Shown: one piece after another, positions 8,227 to 16,347 of the stretch
How positions within the stretch are numbered: position 1 is the stretch's first letter
How the letters are laid out: each line of letters begins with the position of its first letter
DNA from: Flavobacterium gelidilacus DSM 15343
Lineage (GTDB): Bacteria; Bacteroidota; Bacteroidia; Flavobacteriales; Flavobacteriaceae
DNA: 64,000 bases
Assembly (NCBI RefSeq): GCF_000422685.1
Contig: NZ_AUGN01000012.1
Span: 1 to 64,000 of the forward strand
Direction of reading: 5' to 3'
Made by a program: the position numbers and the translations under genes
The notes under the pieces: model-generated
Seen by the model: the letters and a program-made list of their open reading frames with translations, nothing else
Databases searched by the model: none
What the model was told of the DNA's origin: nothing

Positions 8227-9439
8227 ACTATTAATTATTTCAATCTTGTTTTTTGCTTTTAGCGCAAAAGGTCAATCTATAAACGATTATTTTTTAATCG
8301 CTACAGAAAATAATCCTGAGCTAAAAGCAAAGTATAAAGAGTTTGAAGCTTCCATGCAAAGAATACCGCAAGTAAGTTCTTTACCAGATCCAAATCTTTC
8401 GATAGGTTATTTTATTTCACCCGTAGAAACAAGACTTGGTCCTCAAAATATGCGATTCTCACTGTCGCAAATGTTTCCTTGGTTTGGGACTTTAAAAGCT
8501 CAAAAAAATGTGGCAACTTTAATGGCAGAAAGTAAATACCAAGCTTTTTTAAATACTAAAAACCAATTATTTTCTCAAGTTGCAGCAGTTTATTATCCAT
8601 TATACGAATTGGTTAAGCTTCAAAATATTGAACAAGAAAACATCAAAATTCTAGAATCATACAAAAATATTGCCAATGCAAAATTTGAAAACGGAAAAGG
8701 AAATTTAGTAGATGTTTTGCGTGTAGATATTATGATAAAAGATGCACAAACTAATCTAGAGATTTTAAATAAAAAAGAACCTGCACTTATATCATGGCTT
8801 AATAGTATTTTAAATCGAAAGTACGACGAAAAAATTGTGGTGTCTCAAGAAATAGAAGTAATCGAATTACCGTTTCAATATCGTAAAGATTCTATTGCCA
8901 CAAATCCATTATTGCAAGAATTGGAACTTAAAAAACAAGCTTCAGATGTAGCTATTGAAGTTGCAAGAAAACAAGGGTTACCTAAATTAGGCTTGGGACT
9001 AGATTATGTTTTAGTTGGTAAAGGAATGAATAATTTTCCCGATTCTGGTAAAGATGTTATTATGCCTATGGTAACCTTTAGTTTGCCAATTTTTAGAAAA
9101 AAATACAAGGCAGCAACTAATGAGGCAAAGCTGATGCAAGAAAGTTATTCTTTTCAAAAGGAAGCGTATGAAAACAAATTGAATGGCACCTATTATAAAC
9201 TTGTTTTTGAATTGGAGAAAGAACGTGATTTATTAAAACTATATGAAGGGCAAGTTACAACACTTTCCAAAAGTTTAAATCTATTATTAGCATATTATAG
9301 CAATGCAAACAAAGACTTTGAAGAAGTATTGCGTATGCAACAAGAACTTTTAAAGTACCAAAAAATGCAGTTGTCAAGTATAAGTACATTTTATATAAAA
9401 TTAGCTGAATTAGATTATTTAACAGCAAAACAATTTTAA
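8219..9439 (+). CDS. cusC: TolC-family outer-membrane efflux channel
   Basis: 406 aa with a cleavable signal peptide ending AKG and the long helical repeats of TolC proteins. It starts inside the last codons of the RND pump gene, implying translational coupling. It would form the outer-membrane exit duct of the CusABC-type complex. There is no lipobox, unlike E. coli CusC. The symbol reflects role by context and not close similarity. Confidence 0.88.
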   Translation: MRKLLIISILFFAFSAKGQSINDYFLIATENNPELKAKYKEFEASMQRIPQVSSLPDPNLSIGYFISPVETRLGPQNMRFSLSQMFPWFGTLKAQKNVATLMAESKYQAFLNTKNQLFSQVAAVYYPLYELVKLQNIEQENIKILESYKNIANAKFENGKGNLVDVLRVDIMIKDAQTNLEILNKKEPALISWLNSILNRKYDEKIVVSQEIEVIELPFQYRKDSIATNPLLQELELKKQASDVAIEVARKQGLPKLGLGLDYVLVGKGMNNFPDSGKDVIMPMVTFSLPIFRKKYKAATNEAKLMQESYSFQKEAYENKLNGTYYKLVFELEKERDLLKLYEGQVTTLSKSLNLLLAYYSNANKDFEEVLRMQQELLKYQKMQLSSISTFYIKLAELDYLTAKQF

Positions 9440-9441
9440 TC

Positions 9442-11214
9442 ATGAACATAGATAAAAAAACAAAAATAGTAGCGTTAGTAACTTTAATTATAGGGGTTTT
9501 ACTAGGGGCTTTGATATTTGGAGGAAATTCTAATGAAGAAGAACAAAAAACAGAAATGTCTTCAAAAGCAGAAGTTTGGACATGTTCTATGCATCCACAA
9601 ATTAGACAACCAGAACCTGGTGATTGCCCAATATGTGGAATGGACTTAATACCATTAGCATCAGATAATGATGCAGCTGATCCAGATGCAATTAGTATGT
9701 CAGAATCAGCAATGATTATTGCAGGTGTCTCTACTTATAAAGTTGGAAATACAGATGGAATTAAGGAGATTTCTTTAAACGGTAAAATTGAAGTTAATGA
9801 AAAAACTGTATACAGTCAATCCTCTCATATTCCCGGTCGTATTGAAAAAATTCAAGTGTCATTCGTTGGCGAATACGTTAAAAAAGGACAAGTCGTTGCT
9901 TACATATATTCACCAGAATTAGCAAGTGCACAACAAGAACTTATTGAAGCTTATAGTGTAAAAGACATTCAACCGCAATTATTCGAATCGGTTAAAACGA
10001 AATTGAAAAATTGGAAAGTGTCAGATGCAACTATTAATAGTATTATTTCATCAGGCAAAACACAAGATAAATTTCCTATTTACGCAGATGTTTCAGGTTA
10101 TATTATTAAAAAAAATGTAGAGCTTGGAGATTATTTGCAAAAAGGGCAAACCCTGTATGATGTTGCAGATTTATCAACCGTTTGGGTACTATTTGAAATA
10201 TACGAATCCGATATGGCATATATCAAAAAAGGAAATAAAGTGAGTTATACGGTAGCATCTTTTCCTGGAGAAACCTTTTCGGGAACAATTGCATTTATCG
10301 ATCCATTTATAAACCCAATGACACGAATTGCAAAAGCTAGAGTTGAAGTTGCAAATTCAGGGTTAAAGTTTAAACCTGAAATGTTTGTTTCTGGAACAAT
10401 ACAAACGAAAGTAGATTCTAAAAAGGCAACATTAAGTGTACCTAAATCGGCTGTGATGTGGACAGGAAAACGTTCCATTGTCTACATCAAAAATGAATCC
10501 GAAAAAGGTATTTCTTTCAAATTAAGAGAAGTCACTTTAGGGCCATTATTGGGTAATGAATACATAATTGAAGAAGGTTTAGATATAGGTGAAGAAATAG
10601 TTGCAAACGGAACGTTCAATGTTGATGCTGCTGCACAATTAGCAGGCAAACCAAGCATGATGAATCTTGAAGGTGGAAAAGTAAATACAGGTCACAATCA
10701 TGGTGACGCTACTATGACAATGAGTGATGACAAAAAAGTTGTGTTAAAAGAAGAAAAAACCACTATTAGTGCAGAAGCTAAAAAAGTATTACAACCTTTA
10801 TATAAAAGTTATTTTGAATTAAAAGATGCCTTAACAAAAGATGATTTTAATTCGGCTAAAAAAGCCTTGTTAGAATTGGAAAAATCGTTTGGCAAAGTAA
10901 ACATGAGTGTATTCAAAGGAGAATCTCATAAAGTATGGATGAATTATCAAACAGAGCTGAAAAAGCAGACACTTCATGCTACACATATAAAAAACATTAA
11001 GGAATTAAGAATGTCATTCGAACCAATTTCAAATGTAATGATAGCAATGACAAAGGCTTTTAATCCTTTAAATGAGAGTGCATACGTTCAGTTTTGTCCT
11101 ATGGCTAATAGTGATAAAGGTGCAAATTGGTTAAGTAAAGAGAATAAAGTAGTTAACCCATATTTTGGAGCATCCATGATAAAATGTGGAGAAGTAAAAG
11201 AAACAATTAAATAA
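9442..11214 (+). CDS. cusB: RND periplasmic adaptor (CusB type) with heavy-metal-binding and DUF3347 domains
   Basis: 590-aa membrane-fusion protein. An N-terminal membrane anchor (about 8-27) precedes a YHYH/heavy-metal-binding domain with TCSMHPQ (C48, M50, H51) and CPICGMDLIPL (C62, C65, M67). Then come lipoyl/barrel-sandwich and beta-barrel adaptor domains (about 105-400), a His/Met linker (TGHNHGDATMTMS), and a C-terminal DUF3347 domain (about 440-590) ending with the FCPMANSDKGANWLS motif. The gene follows the TolC gene by 2 bp. The adaptor links pump and channel and likely hands metal to the pump. The DUF3347 fusion duplicates the next gene's domain. Confidence 0.92.
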   Translation: MNIDKKTKIVALVTLIIGVLLGALIFGGNSNEEEQKTEMSSKAEVWTCSMHPQIRQPEPGDCPICGMDLIPLASDNDAADPDAISMSESAMIIAGVSTYKVGNTDGIKEISLNGKIEVNEKTVYSQSSHIPGRIEKIQVSFVGEYVKKGQVVAYIYSPELASAQQELIEAYSVKDIQPQLFESVKTKLKNWKVSDATINSIISSGKTQDKFPIYADVSGYIIKKNVELGDYLQKGQTLYDVADLSTVWVLFEIYESDMAYIKKGNKVSYTVASFPGETFSGTIAFIDPFINPMTRIAKARVEVANSGLKFKPEMFVSGTIQTKVDSKKATLSVPKSAVMWTGKRSIVYIKNESEKGISFKLREVTLGPLLGNEYIIEEGLDIGEEIVANGTFNVDAAAQLAGKPSMMNLEGGKVNTGHNHGDATMTMSDDKKVVLKEEKTTISAEAKKVLQPLYKSYFELKDALTKDDFNSAKKALLELEKSFGKVNMSVFKGESHKVWMNYQTELKKQTLHATHIKNIKELRMSFEPISNVMIAMTKAFNPLNESAYVQFCPMANSDKGANWLSKENKVVNPYFGASMIKCGEVKETIK

Positions 11215-11241
11215 ATTAATAATTAAATAAATTTAAAAATC

Positions 11242-11862
11242 ATGAAAAAAGTAATCGGAATTTTAGTAGTAGCTTTAATAAGCGTAACCATTTCTTGTAA
11301 AGAAAATAAAGAACAAGAAAATATGGATGGCACCAAGCATAACGAAGAAATGCAAATGGAATCTCACGAAGGACATGACCATTCTAATGGGGAAGAAACT
11401 AGTCAAAGAGAAATTACTCAAAACAATACTAAAAATGGTGAAACAGCAGCCATATTAGATGCTTATTTTGAAATCAAAAATGGTCTAGTTGCAGATAGTA
11501 AAGAGAAAACAGCATCAGGAGGCAATAATCTTTTAGTCGCAATTTCAAAATTTGATATGTCAAAACTTTCAGAAGAAGCACATAAAGAATATATGGAAAT
11601 TGAAGAAAGTGCTAAAGAACATGCTGAGCATATTGTAAAAAGTGATATCGACCACCAAAGAGAACATTTTGAAGGCTTAAGTACTGACATCACTGATTTA
11701 GTAGCGCTTCTTGGAACGGACAAGGTGGTGTATCAAGATTTTTGCCCAATGGCAAATAACAACAAAGGTGCGCTTTGGTTAAGTGAAGTAAAAGAAATTA
11801 AAAACCCTTATTATGGTTCAAAAATGCTAAAATGTGGAAGTATCAAAAAGCAAATTAACTAA
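11242..11862 (+). CDS. DUF3347 lipoprotein, probable periplasmic copper binder
   Basis: 206 aa. A signal peptide with lipobox (VTISC) is followed by a His/Met/Glu-rich linker (EEMQMESHEGHDHSNGEE), then a helical DUF3347 domain ending in DFCPMANNNKGALWLS and MLKCGS. The domain is homologous to the C-terminus of the preceding CusB protein, including the CPMAN motif. It lies 27 bp downstream of that gene in the same operon. A role as free metal scavenger or delivery protein is inferred. Confidence 0.8.
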   Translation: MKKVIGILVVALISVTISCKENKEQENMDGTKHNEEMQMESHEGHDHSNGEETSQREITQNNTKNGETAAILDAYFEIKNGLVADSKEKTASGGNNLLVAISKFDMSKLSEEAHKEYMEIEESAKEHAEHIVKSDIDHQREHFEGLSTDITDLVALLGTDKVVYQDFCPMANNNKGALWLSEVKEIKNPYYGSKMLKCGSIKKQIN

Positions 11863-12312
11863 ATGAAATCTTTTAAAATCAGTTTATTGGTTTTACTGAT
11901 TGTGTTTGTGGGAATTCAATTTATTCCCACAAAACGCAATCAAAGTGAGAACGTACCCAAGACCGATTTTATAATCGTAAATAATGCACCAAAAAATATT
12001 AAAAATACCTTTCAAACTTCATGTTATGATTGTCATAGCAACAATACATCATATCCTTGGTACAATAAAGTACAACCAGTTGCTTGGCTTTTAGAAAATC
12101 ACATTGAAGAAGGTAAAGCAGAATTAAATTTTAGTGAATGGGATAATTATTCAGATAGAAGAAAAAAGAGTAAATTAAAGTCAATTATAAGCCAAATTGA
12201 GGATAATGAAATGCCTCTGTCATCATATACAATTATTCACAAAAACGCCAATCTTTCCAATCAACAAAAAAGCGAAATTATAGATTGGATAAGTAAATTA
12301 GATATGAAATAA
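11863..12312 (+). CDS. Haem-binding domain (Haem_bd) protein with CxxCH
   Basis: 149 aa starting at the base after the previous stop. An N-terminal signal/anchor (5-21) precedes a cytochrome-like CYDCH motif (C54, C57, H58) followed by NNTSYPWYNKVQP, the signature of the Bacteroidota haem-binding domain family. It is probably a periplasmic c-type haem protein. It is commonly found in copper clusters, where a redox role on Cu(I)/Cu(II) has been supposed; that is inference. Confidence 0.8.
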   Translation: MKSFKISLLVLLIVFVGIQFIPTKRNQSENVPKTDFIIVNNAPKNIKNTFQTSCYDCHSNNTSYPWYNKVQPVAWLLENHIEEGKAELNFSEWDNYSDRRKKSKLKSIISQIEDNEMPLSSYTIIHKNANLSNQQKSEIIDWISKLDMK

Positions 12313-12375
12313 TATTAGGATTCAATTGATTAGCAAAAATATATAAAAACAACTATTTAATAAAAAAATAAAAAC

Positions 12376-12849
12376 ATGGAAGAAAATAACATGCACACAA
12401 AGAAAAACCCTTATATTAAGTTTGCCATAATAATGGCTGTTTCATTCGTAATAATGTATTCGGTCATGTTTTTAAATGTTGAGACATTTAGCCATATATT
12501 TAATAGTATTACTCGATTTTACATGACAACTTTAATGATAACTACTATGGCAATATCAATGTTATTATTTATGTGGAAAATGTATCCAAATCGTAAAATC
12601 AATTTTGGCATAATTGCATTTGCAGCTGTTTCTTTTTTTGGAACTTTATACCTGTTACGAACCCAAACTTTTATTACAGATATTCAATATATGAAAGCAA
12701 TGATTCCACATCATTCATCAGCTATAATGACGAGTAGTAATGTTGATTTTAAAGATCCTGAACTCAAAAAATTAGCAGAAGATATCATCATCGCTCAAGA
12801 AAAAGAGATTAATCAGATGAAAGAAATGATTAACCGATTAGAAAAATAA
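12376..12849 (+). CDS. DUF305-family membrane protein
   Basis: 157 aa with three predicted membrane spans (about 14-33, 47-66 and 77-95), then a soluble part with IQYMKAMIPHHSSAIM (M109, H112, H113), the metal-ligand-like signature of DUF305. DUF305 proteins often accompany copper resistance genes. The soluble domain likely sits outside the inner membrane and may bind copper with the Met/His pair. The biochemical role of the family is not settled. Confidence 0.8.
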   Translation: MEENNMHTKKNPYIKFAIIMAVSFVIMYSVMFLNVETFSHIFNSITRFYMTTLMITTMAISMLLFMWKMYPNRKINFGIIAFAAVSFFGTLYLLRTQTFITDIQYMKAMIPHHSSAIMTSSNVDFKDPELKKLAEDIIIAQEKEINQMKEMINRLEK

Positions 12850-12856
12850 AGAAATT

Positions 12857-13417
12857 ATGAAAATTTTTATCAAAAACATGGTTTGTTATCGTTGTAAATT
12901 GATGGTAAAATCTGAGTTAGAAAAACTTGGACTTCACCCTATCATTATCGATATGGGCGAAATTACACTCAAAGAAAAATCTATTTATATGGTAAAAGAT
13001 GAATTGATTAAAAATCTAGAATCAATGGGATTAGAACTCATGGACGACAAAAGAAGCCAAACCATTGAAAAAATAAAAATCTTAATTTTAGATTTAATAA
13101 ATCATTCAGAAGTAGTTTTAAAAATAAATTTATCTAATTATCTTAGTGAACAACTTAACCAAAATTATCATTATTTAAGTAATCTTTTTACAGAAGCAAA
13201 CGGTACAACAATTGAACATTATTTTATTACTCAAAAAATAGAACGTGCCAAAGAATTATTAATATTCGATGAACATTCATTGAGCGAAATTGCATATCAA
13301 CTTAATTATAGTAGTGTAGCTCATTTAAGTAAACAATTTAAAAAAATTACAGGTTTAACTGCTACTCATTTTAAAAAACTTAAAATTAAAAAACGTAAAC
13401 TACCTGAAAATCTGTAA
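12857..13417 (+). CDS. AraC-family regulator with N-terminal CxxC (HMA-like) domain
   Basis: 186 aa. Residues 1-65 resemble a minimal HMA fold with the motif NMVCYRC, suitable for Cu(I)/Ag(I) binding. Residues about 85-180 are an AraC-type double helix-turn-helix ending SVAHLSKQFKKITGLTATHFK. It follows DUF305 by 7 bp and precedes the HMA chaperone, within the cluster it is likely to control. I infer a metal-responsive activator of the efflux genes. The domain pair is recurrent in Bacteroidota copper loci. Confidence 0.8.
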   Translation: MKIFIKNMVCYRCKLMVKSELEKLGLHPIIIDMGEITLKEKSIYMVKDELIKNLESMGLELMDDKRSQTIEKIKILILDLINHSEVVLKINLSNYLSEQLNQNYHYLSNLFTEANGTTIEHYFITQKIERAKELLIFDEHSLSEIAYQLNYSSVAHLSKQFKKITGLTATHFKKLKIKKRKLPENL

Positions 13418-13500
13418 ATTATACCAAACATATACAAAGTTGTACAACATAAAATACTAGTTTCAGACGGATATTTGATGTATTAATTTTAAACAAAAAA

Positions 13501-13764
13501 ATGATACATTCTTACAATATTACCGGAATGAGTTGCGATGGTTGTCGTAGCAAAGTAGAAAAAAATTTAAATACTATTAATGGTGTTAAAGCTAAAGTTT
13601 CGTTAAATCCACCAGTAGCTACAATAACAATGGAGAAACATGTTCCTACTGAACAGTTACAAGCAGCATTAACAACTGCAGGAGAATACACTATAACAAT
13701 GGCTACTGTCACAAATACTGCACCTCAGAAAGAAGACAACCCTATTAAAAAATCATGTTGTTAA
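13501..13764 (+). CDS. Copper chaperone (HMA domain) with C-terminal Cys pair
   Basis: 87 aa. A canonical HMA domain holds GMSCDGCRSKVEKNL (CxxC at 13-16) and a C-terminal KKSCC. It is cytosolic (no signal peptide) and likely shuttles Cu(I)/Ag(I) to the P-type ATPase or to the regulator encoded just upstream. It is the last gene before a 455-bp gap. Confidence 0.85.
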   Translation: MIHSYNITGMSCDGCRSKVEKNLNTINGVKAKVSLNPPVATITMEKHVPTEQLQAALTTAGEYTITMATVTNTAPQKEDNPIKKSCC

Positions 13765-14219
13765 AAACCAATACATAGCACTCCATCAAAGTAGTCAATA
13801 GAGAAGCAACATTTAATTCTCATTCTTTATTCATCACTAACTACTCATTCATGGTGTCACAACAATATTCAAAACCCTTGTAGTGTTACCGAAAATCAGA
13901 AAATAAAAGACAGAAAGATTTTTTGACAGTTAGTCTATGGAGGCAGTTGAAGTTTCTAAAAGTGAAGAAATCACAATGATGTTAAAAAGAGATATATTCC
14001 ATAATTAGATTCAAAACTGGTAAATCAGATAGTAACTCGATTTACACAAATTGTATTATATATTTTAAATGTAATATTCTCTATTTTAATTAAATAAGAA
14101 TACAAAGATTATTAATATAATATTTTACACAAAGTTATTATCGTAATTTTCTAAAATAGAACGGAAGTTGTTCAAAAAATATAATCTTAAAATCAATATA
14201 CTAGATTAATTTAAACAAT
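13765..14219. other. 455-bp intergenic region without a recognisable gene
   Basis: No supportable reading frame or strong hairpin terminator is visible. A 23-codon frame near 13937 is too short to credit. The sequence CATGGTGTCACAAC near 13850 partly resembles the arm repeat of the element. The gap separates the efflux/regulator block from the lipoprotein block, so it may mark a junction between two acquired parts; that is inference. Confidence 0.5.
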
Positions 14220-14894
14220 ATGAAAACACTAATAATTATTTTATCAGCAATTGGGCTATTCAGTTTAAACAGTTGCAATCAAAAAAAAGATGTAAAAACC
14301 AAGCTTAAAAATGCTGAAATAAAGAACGAAATCATTAAAAACATTGCAGAGAATATAGATTATATCTCACCTTATCACAATAGTGTTGCAGCAGTCAAAA
14401 AGGGAAGTAATTGGGGATTTATGGATAAAAAAGGTGCTATCGTCATCAATTTTAGAGAGGATTTGGTTTCCACCGAAATAAACAATGATAATTATCCAAT
14501 TTTTAGTAATGAAAGATGTCTCATCAGCAAAGAAAAAGATGGTATCCCATATTTTGGATACATAGATAAATCGGGTAAAACAGTTATTGAGCCTCAGTTT
14601 CTAAATGCTACTAATTTCAATAAAAATGCAGCGATTGTATTAAAGTTGGTAAAAGAAAAATTAGGTACAAATGAATTAATGAAAAACGTGGTGAGCTACG
14701 AATACTTCGAAGTAGTTATTGATAAGGATGGAAAAACAGGTCAATATTTAAGCGAAGAACCTATACACATTACGCTAGCCAATCAGAATATGAAAGACAA
14801 ACCTGTAATTACCTCAAAATTTATTGCTGATAACCTAATTGCTATCAGGAATAAAAGTAACAATTGGACAATAAAAAAAATCAACGAAAAATAG
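14220..14894 (+). CDS. WG-repeat lipoprotein
   Basis: 224 aa. A signal peptide with lipobox (FSLNSCNQ) is followed by WG-type repeats (NWGFMDKKGAIVI, YFGYIDKSGKTVIEPQF). WG repeats form beta structures of unknown ligand. Its first 50 residues closely resemble those of the next gene although the mature domains are unrelated, suggesting a shuffled leader. Function unknown. Confidence 0.75.
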   Translation: MKTLIIILSAIGLFSLNSCNQKKDVKTKLKNAEIKNEIIKNIAENIDYISPYHNSVAAVKKGSNWGFMDKKGAIVINFREDLVSTEINNDNYPIFSNERCLISKEKDGIPYFGYIDKSGKTVIEPQFLNATNFNKNAAIVLKLVKEKLGTNELMKNVVSYEYFEVVIDKDGKTGQYLSEEPIHITLANQNMKDKPVITSKFIADNLIAIRNKSNNWTIKKINEK

Positions 14895-14937
14895 GAAAAA
14901 ACGCAATAAAAACAACAATTAATTAAAATCAAATAAT

Positions 14938-15405
14938 ATGAAAACACTGGTAATTATTTTTTCGGTAATTGGTTTGCTAACATTTAACAGTTGCAACCAG
15001 AAAACAGACACTAAAGCTATTTTAGATAACCCTGATTCAAGAAAGGAAATTTTTAGCACTATTGCTGGAGACCATGATTTAATGACGGAATTCATGGAAG
15101 ATATGCACGGTAATAATCATGCAATGCAAATGATGCAGGGCAACAAAAAAATGATGGACTCTATGATGCAAGGAGAAGGTATGCAAATGATGATGAAAGA
15201 TAGTACAATGATGAACGGAATGATGAACGACAGCAAGATGATGGGTAATATGATGAAAATGATGAACGAAAAAGGTATGATGAGTAAAGAATGTATGGAA
15301 TCTTGCACAAAGATGATGAGCGAAAAAGGAATGGATATGAAGGGAATGAACAAGATGGGTAATATGGATGCTTCAGCTAAAGAAGACCATTTAGAACATC
15401 ATTAA
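14938..15405 (+). CDS. Met-rich lipoprotein, probable copper/silver sponge
   Basis: 155 aa. The lipobox signal (TFNSCNQ) is nearly the same as in the previous gene. The mature part contains dozens of Met in MM, MxxM and HAMQMMQG patterns (about residues 50-145) and ends EDHLEHH. Such Met arrays bind Cu(I)/Ag(I) with thioether ligands. It is likely surface- or periplasm-exposed and sequesters metal. Confidence 0.8.
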   Translation: MKTLVIIFSVIGLLTFNSCNQKTDTKAILDNPDSRKEIFSTIAGDHDLMTEFMEDMHGNNHAMQMMQGNKKMMDSMMQGEGMQMMMKDSTMMNGMMNDSKMMGNMMKMMNEKGMMSKECMESCTKMMSEKGMDMKGMNKMGNMDASAKEDHLEHH

Positions 15406-15431
15406 TTTTTTAATAACTAAAACTTAAATCA

Positions 15432-15701
15432 ATGAAAAAAAATCACTGGATATGGATGATTATAGGTTGTGGATTACCACTCCTCTTCATCTTTTTAGCA
15501 CCTTCTTTTGGTTTTGGAGGCGGTTCATCACTCTTTATTTTTATCCTTTTTATGTTTGCCTGTCATCTATTTATGCCTCACGGGTCACATAGTCATACTG
15601 GTCATAACCATTCCCAACATGGGCAAAAGCAACAAGAACATAATAAAGAAATACCTAGCGTAAAATCTAAAGAAGAACATAAAGATCATCAACATCACTA
15701 A
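15432..15701 (+). CDS. Small membrane protein with His-rich tail
   Basis: 89 aa. Two hydrophobic segments (about 7-24 and 32-47) precede a tail rich in His (GSHSHTGHNHSQHGQ ... KDHQHH). It resembles DUF2933-type small membrane proteins that accompany copper loci, but I am not sure of the family. It lies 27 bp after the Met-rich lipoprotein. Confidence 0.65.
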   Translation: MKKNHWIWMIIGCGLPLLFIFLAPSFGFGGGSSLFIFILFMFACHLFMPHGSHSHTGHNHSQHGQKQQEHNKEIPSVKSKEEHKDHQHH

Positions 15702-15723
15702 AAACAACTTAAAACTTAAAATT

Positions 15724-15942
15724 ATGCACGATTACGATGGAAATTACGGAGGAATGCACCTTATTTGGTGGATTATTTGGATGATTTTTATAATATGGAT
15801 TTTCGCAACTCCATGGAATATTCCAGGACAGAGAGCAAAAAAAGATTCACCACTTGATATTTTAAAAAAACGTTTTGCTAAAGGTGAGATATCAAAGGAA
15901 GAATATGAAGAATCTAAAAAGTTATTAAAATCAGAAAACTAA
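15724..15942 (+). CDS. SHOCT-domain small membrane protein
   Basis: 72 aa. A Trp-rich membrane segment (HLIWWIIWMIFIIWIFA) is followed by a classic SHOCT domain (DILKKRFAKGEISKEEYEES). SHOCT proteins are frequent in metal-resistance operons, with undefined roles in oligomerisation or anchoring. It belongs to the run of closely spaced small genes 15432-16238. Confidence 0.8.
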   Translation: MHDYDGNYGGMHLIWWIIWMIFIIWIFATPWNIPGQRAKKDSPLDILKKRFAKGEISKEEYEESKKLLKSEN

Positions 15943-15959
15943 TTTAAAACCAAAATACT

Positions 15960-16238
15960 ATGTTACAAATAAACGTGAAAAAACTCGGTTTTGCTTTCGG
16001 TTTTACGGGAGCACTACTATATTTAGGATGTATAATTGTTATGTTAACTGCGGGTAAAGAAGGAACTGTTACTTTCTTCAACAACCTTTTACATGGCCTA
16101 GACACTTCTAGCATCATAAGAATGGATGTACCATTATTAGATGCATTCTTTGGCATTATACAAACGTTCATCTTAGGATGGCTTGTAGGTGCTTGCGTTG
16201 CAGCTTTTTATAACGCACAGATTAATGTTATAAAATAG
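15960..16238 (+). CDS. DUF5676-like small membrane protein
   Basis: 92 aa with two transmembrane segments (about 10-29 and 62-85) separated by a short loop with NNLLHGLD. It matches my memory of the DUF5676 family, found next to SHOCT proteins in copper clusters. Function unknown. Confidence 0.65.
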   Translation: MLQINVKKLGFAFGFTGALLYLGCIIVMLTAGKEGTVTFFNNLLHGLDTSSIIRMDVPLLDAFFGIIQTFILGWLVGACVAAFYNAQINVIK

Positions 16239-16347
16239 GAATGCTATTTGGATTTGTGAAGCTCGTTTGATTTATAAGTTAGTAATATTAGTAATAACTG
16301 TAAATAGTTATAAAATATGAAAAACAATCAAACAAAGAAATAGTCTT

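Noticed and set aside
13937..14008. 23-codon frame in the gap after the copper chaperone
   Set aside because: Too short, no similarity to any neighbour, and no conserved context.
15117..15353. Hydrophobic minus-strand frame opposite the Met-rich lipoprotein
   Set aside because: Antisense of ATG-rich codons necessarily gives Ile/His/Phe-rich hydrophobic sequence; it is an artefact.
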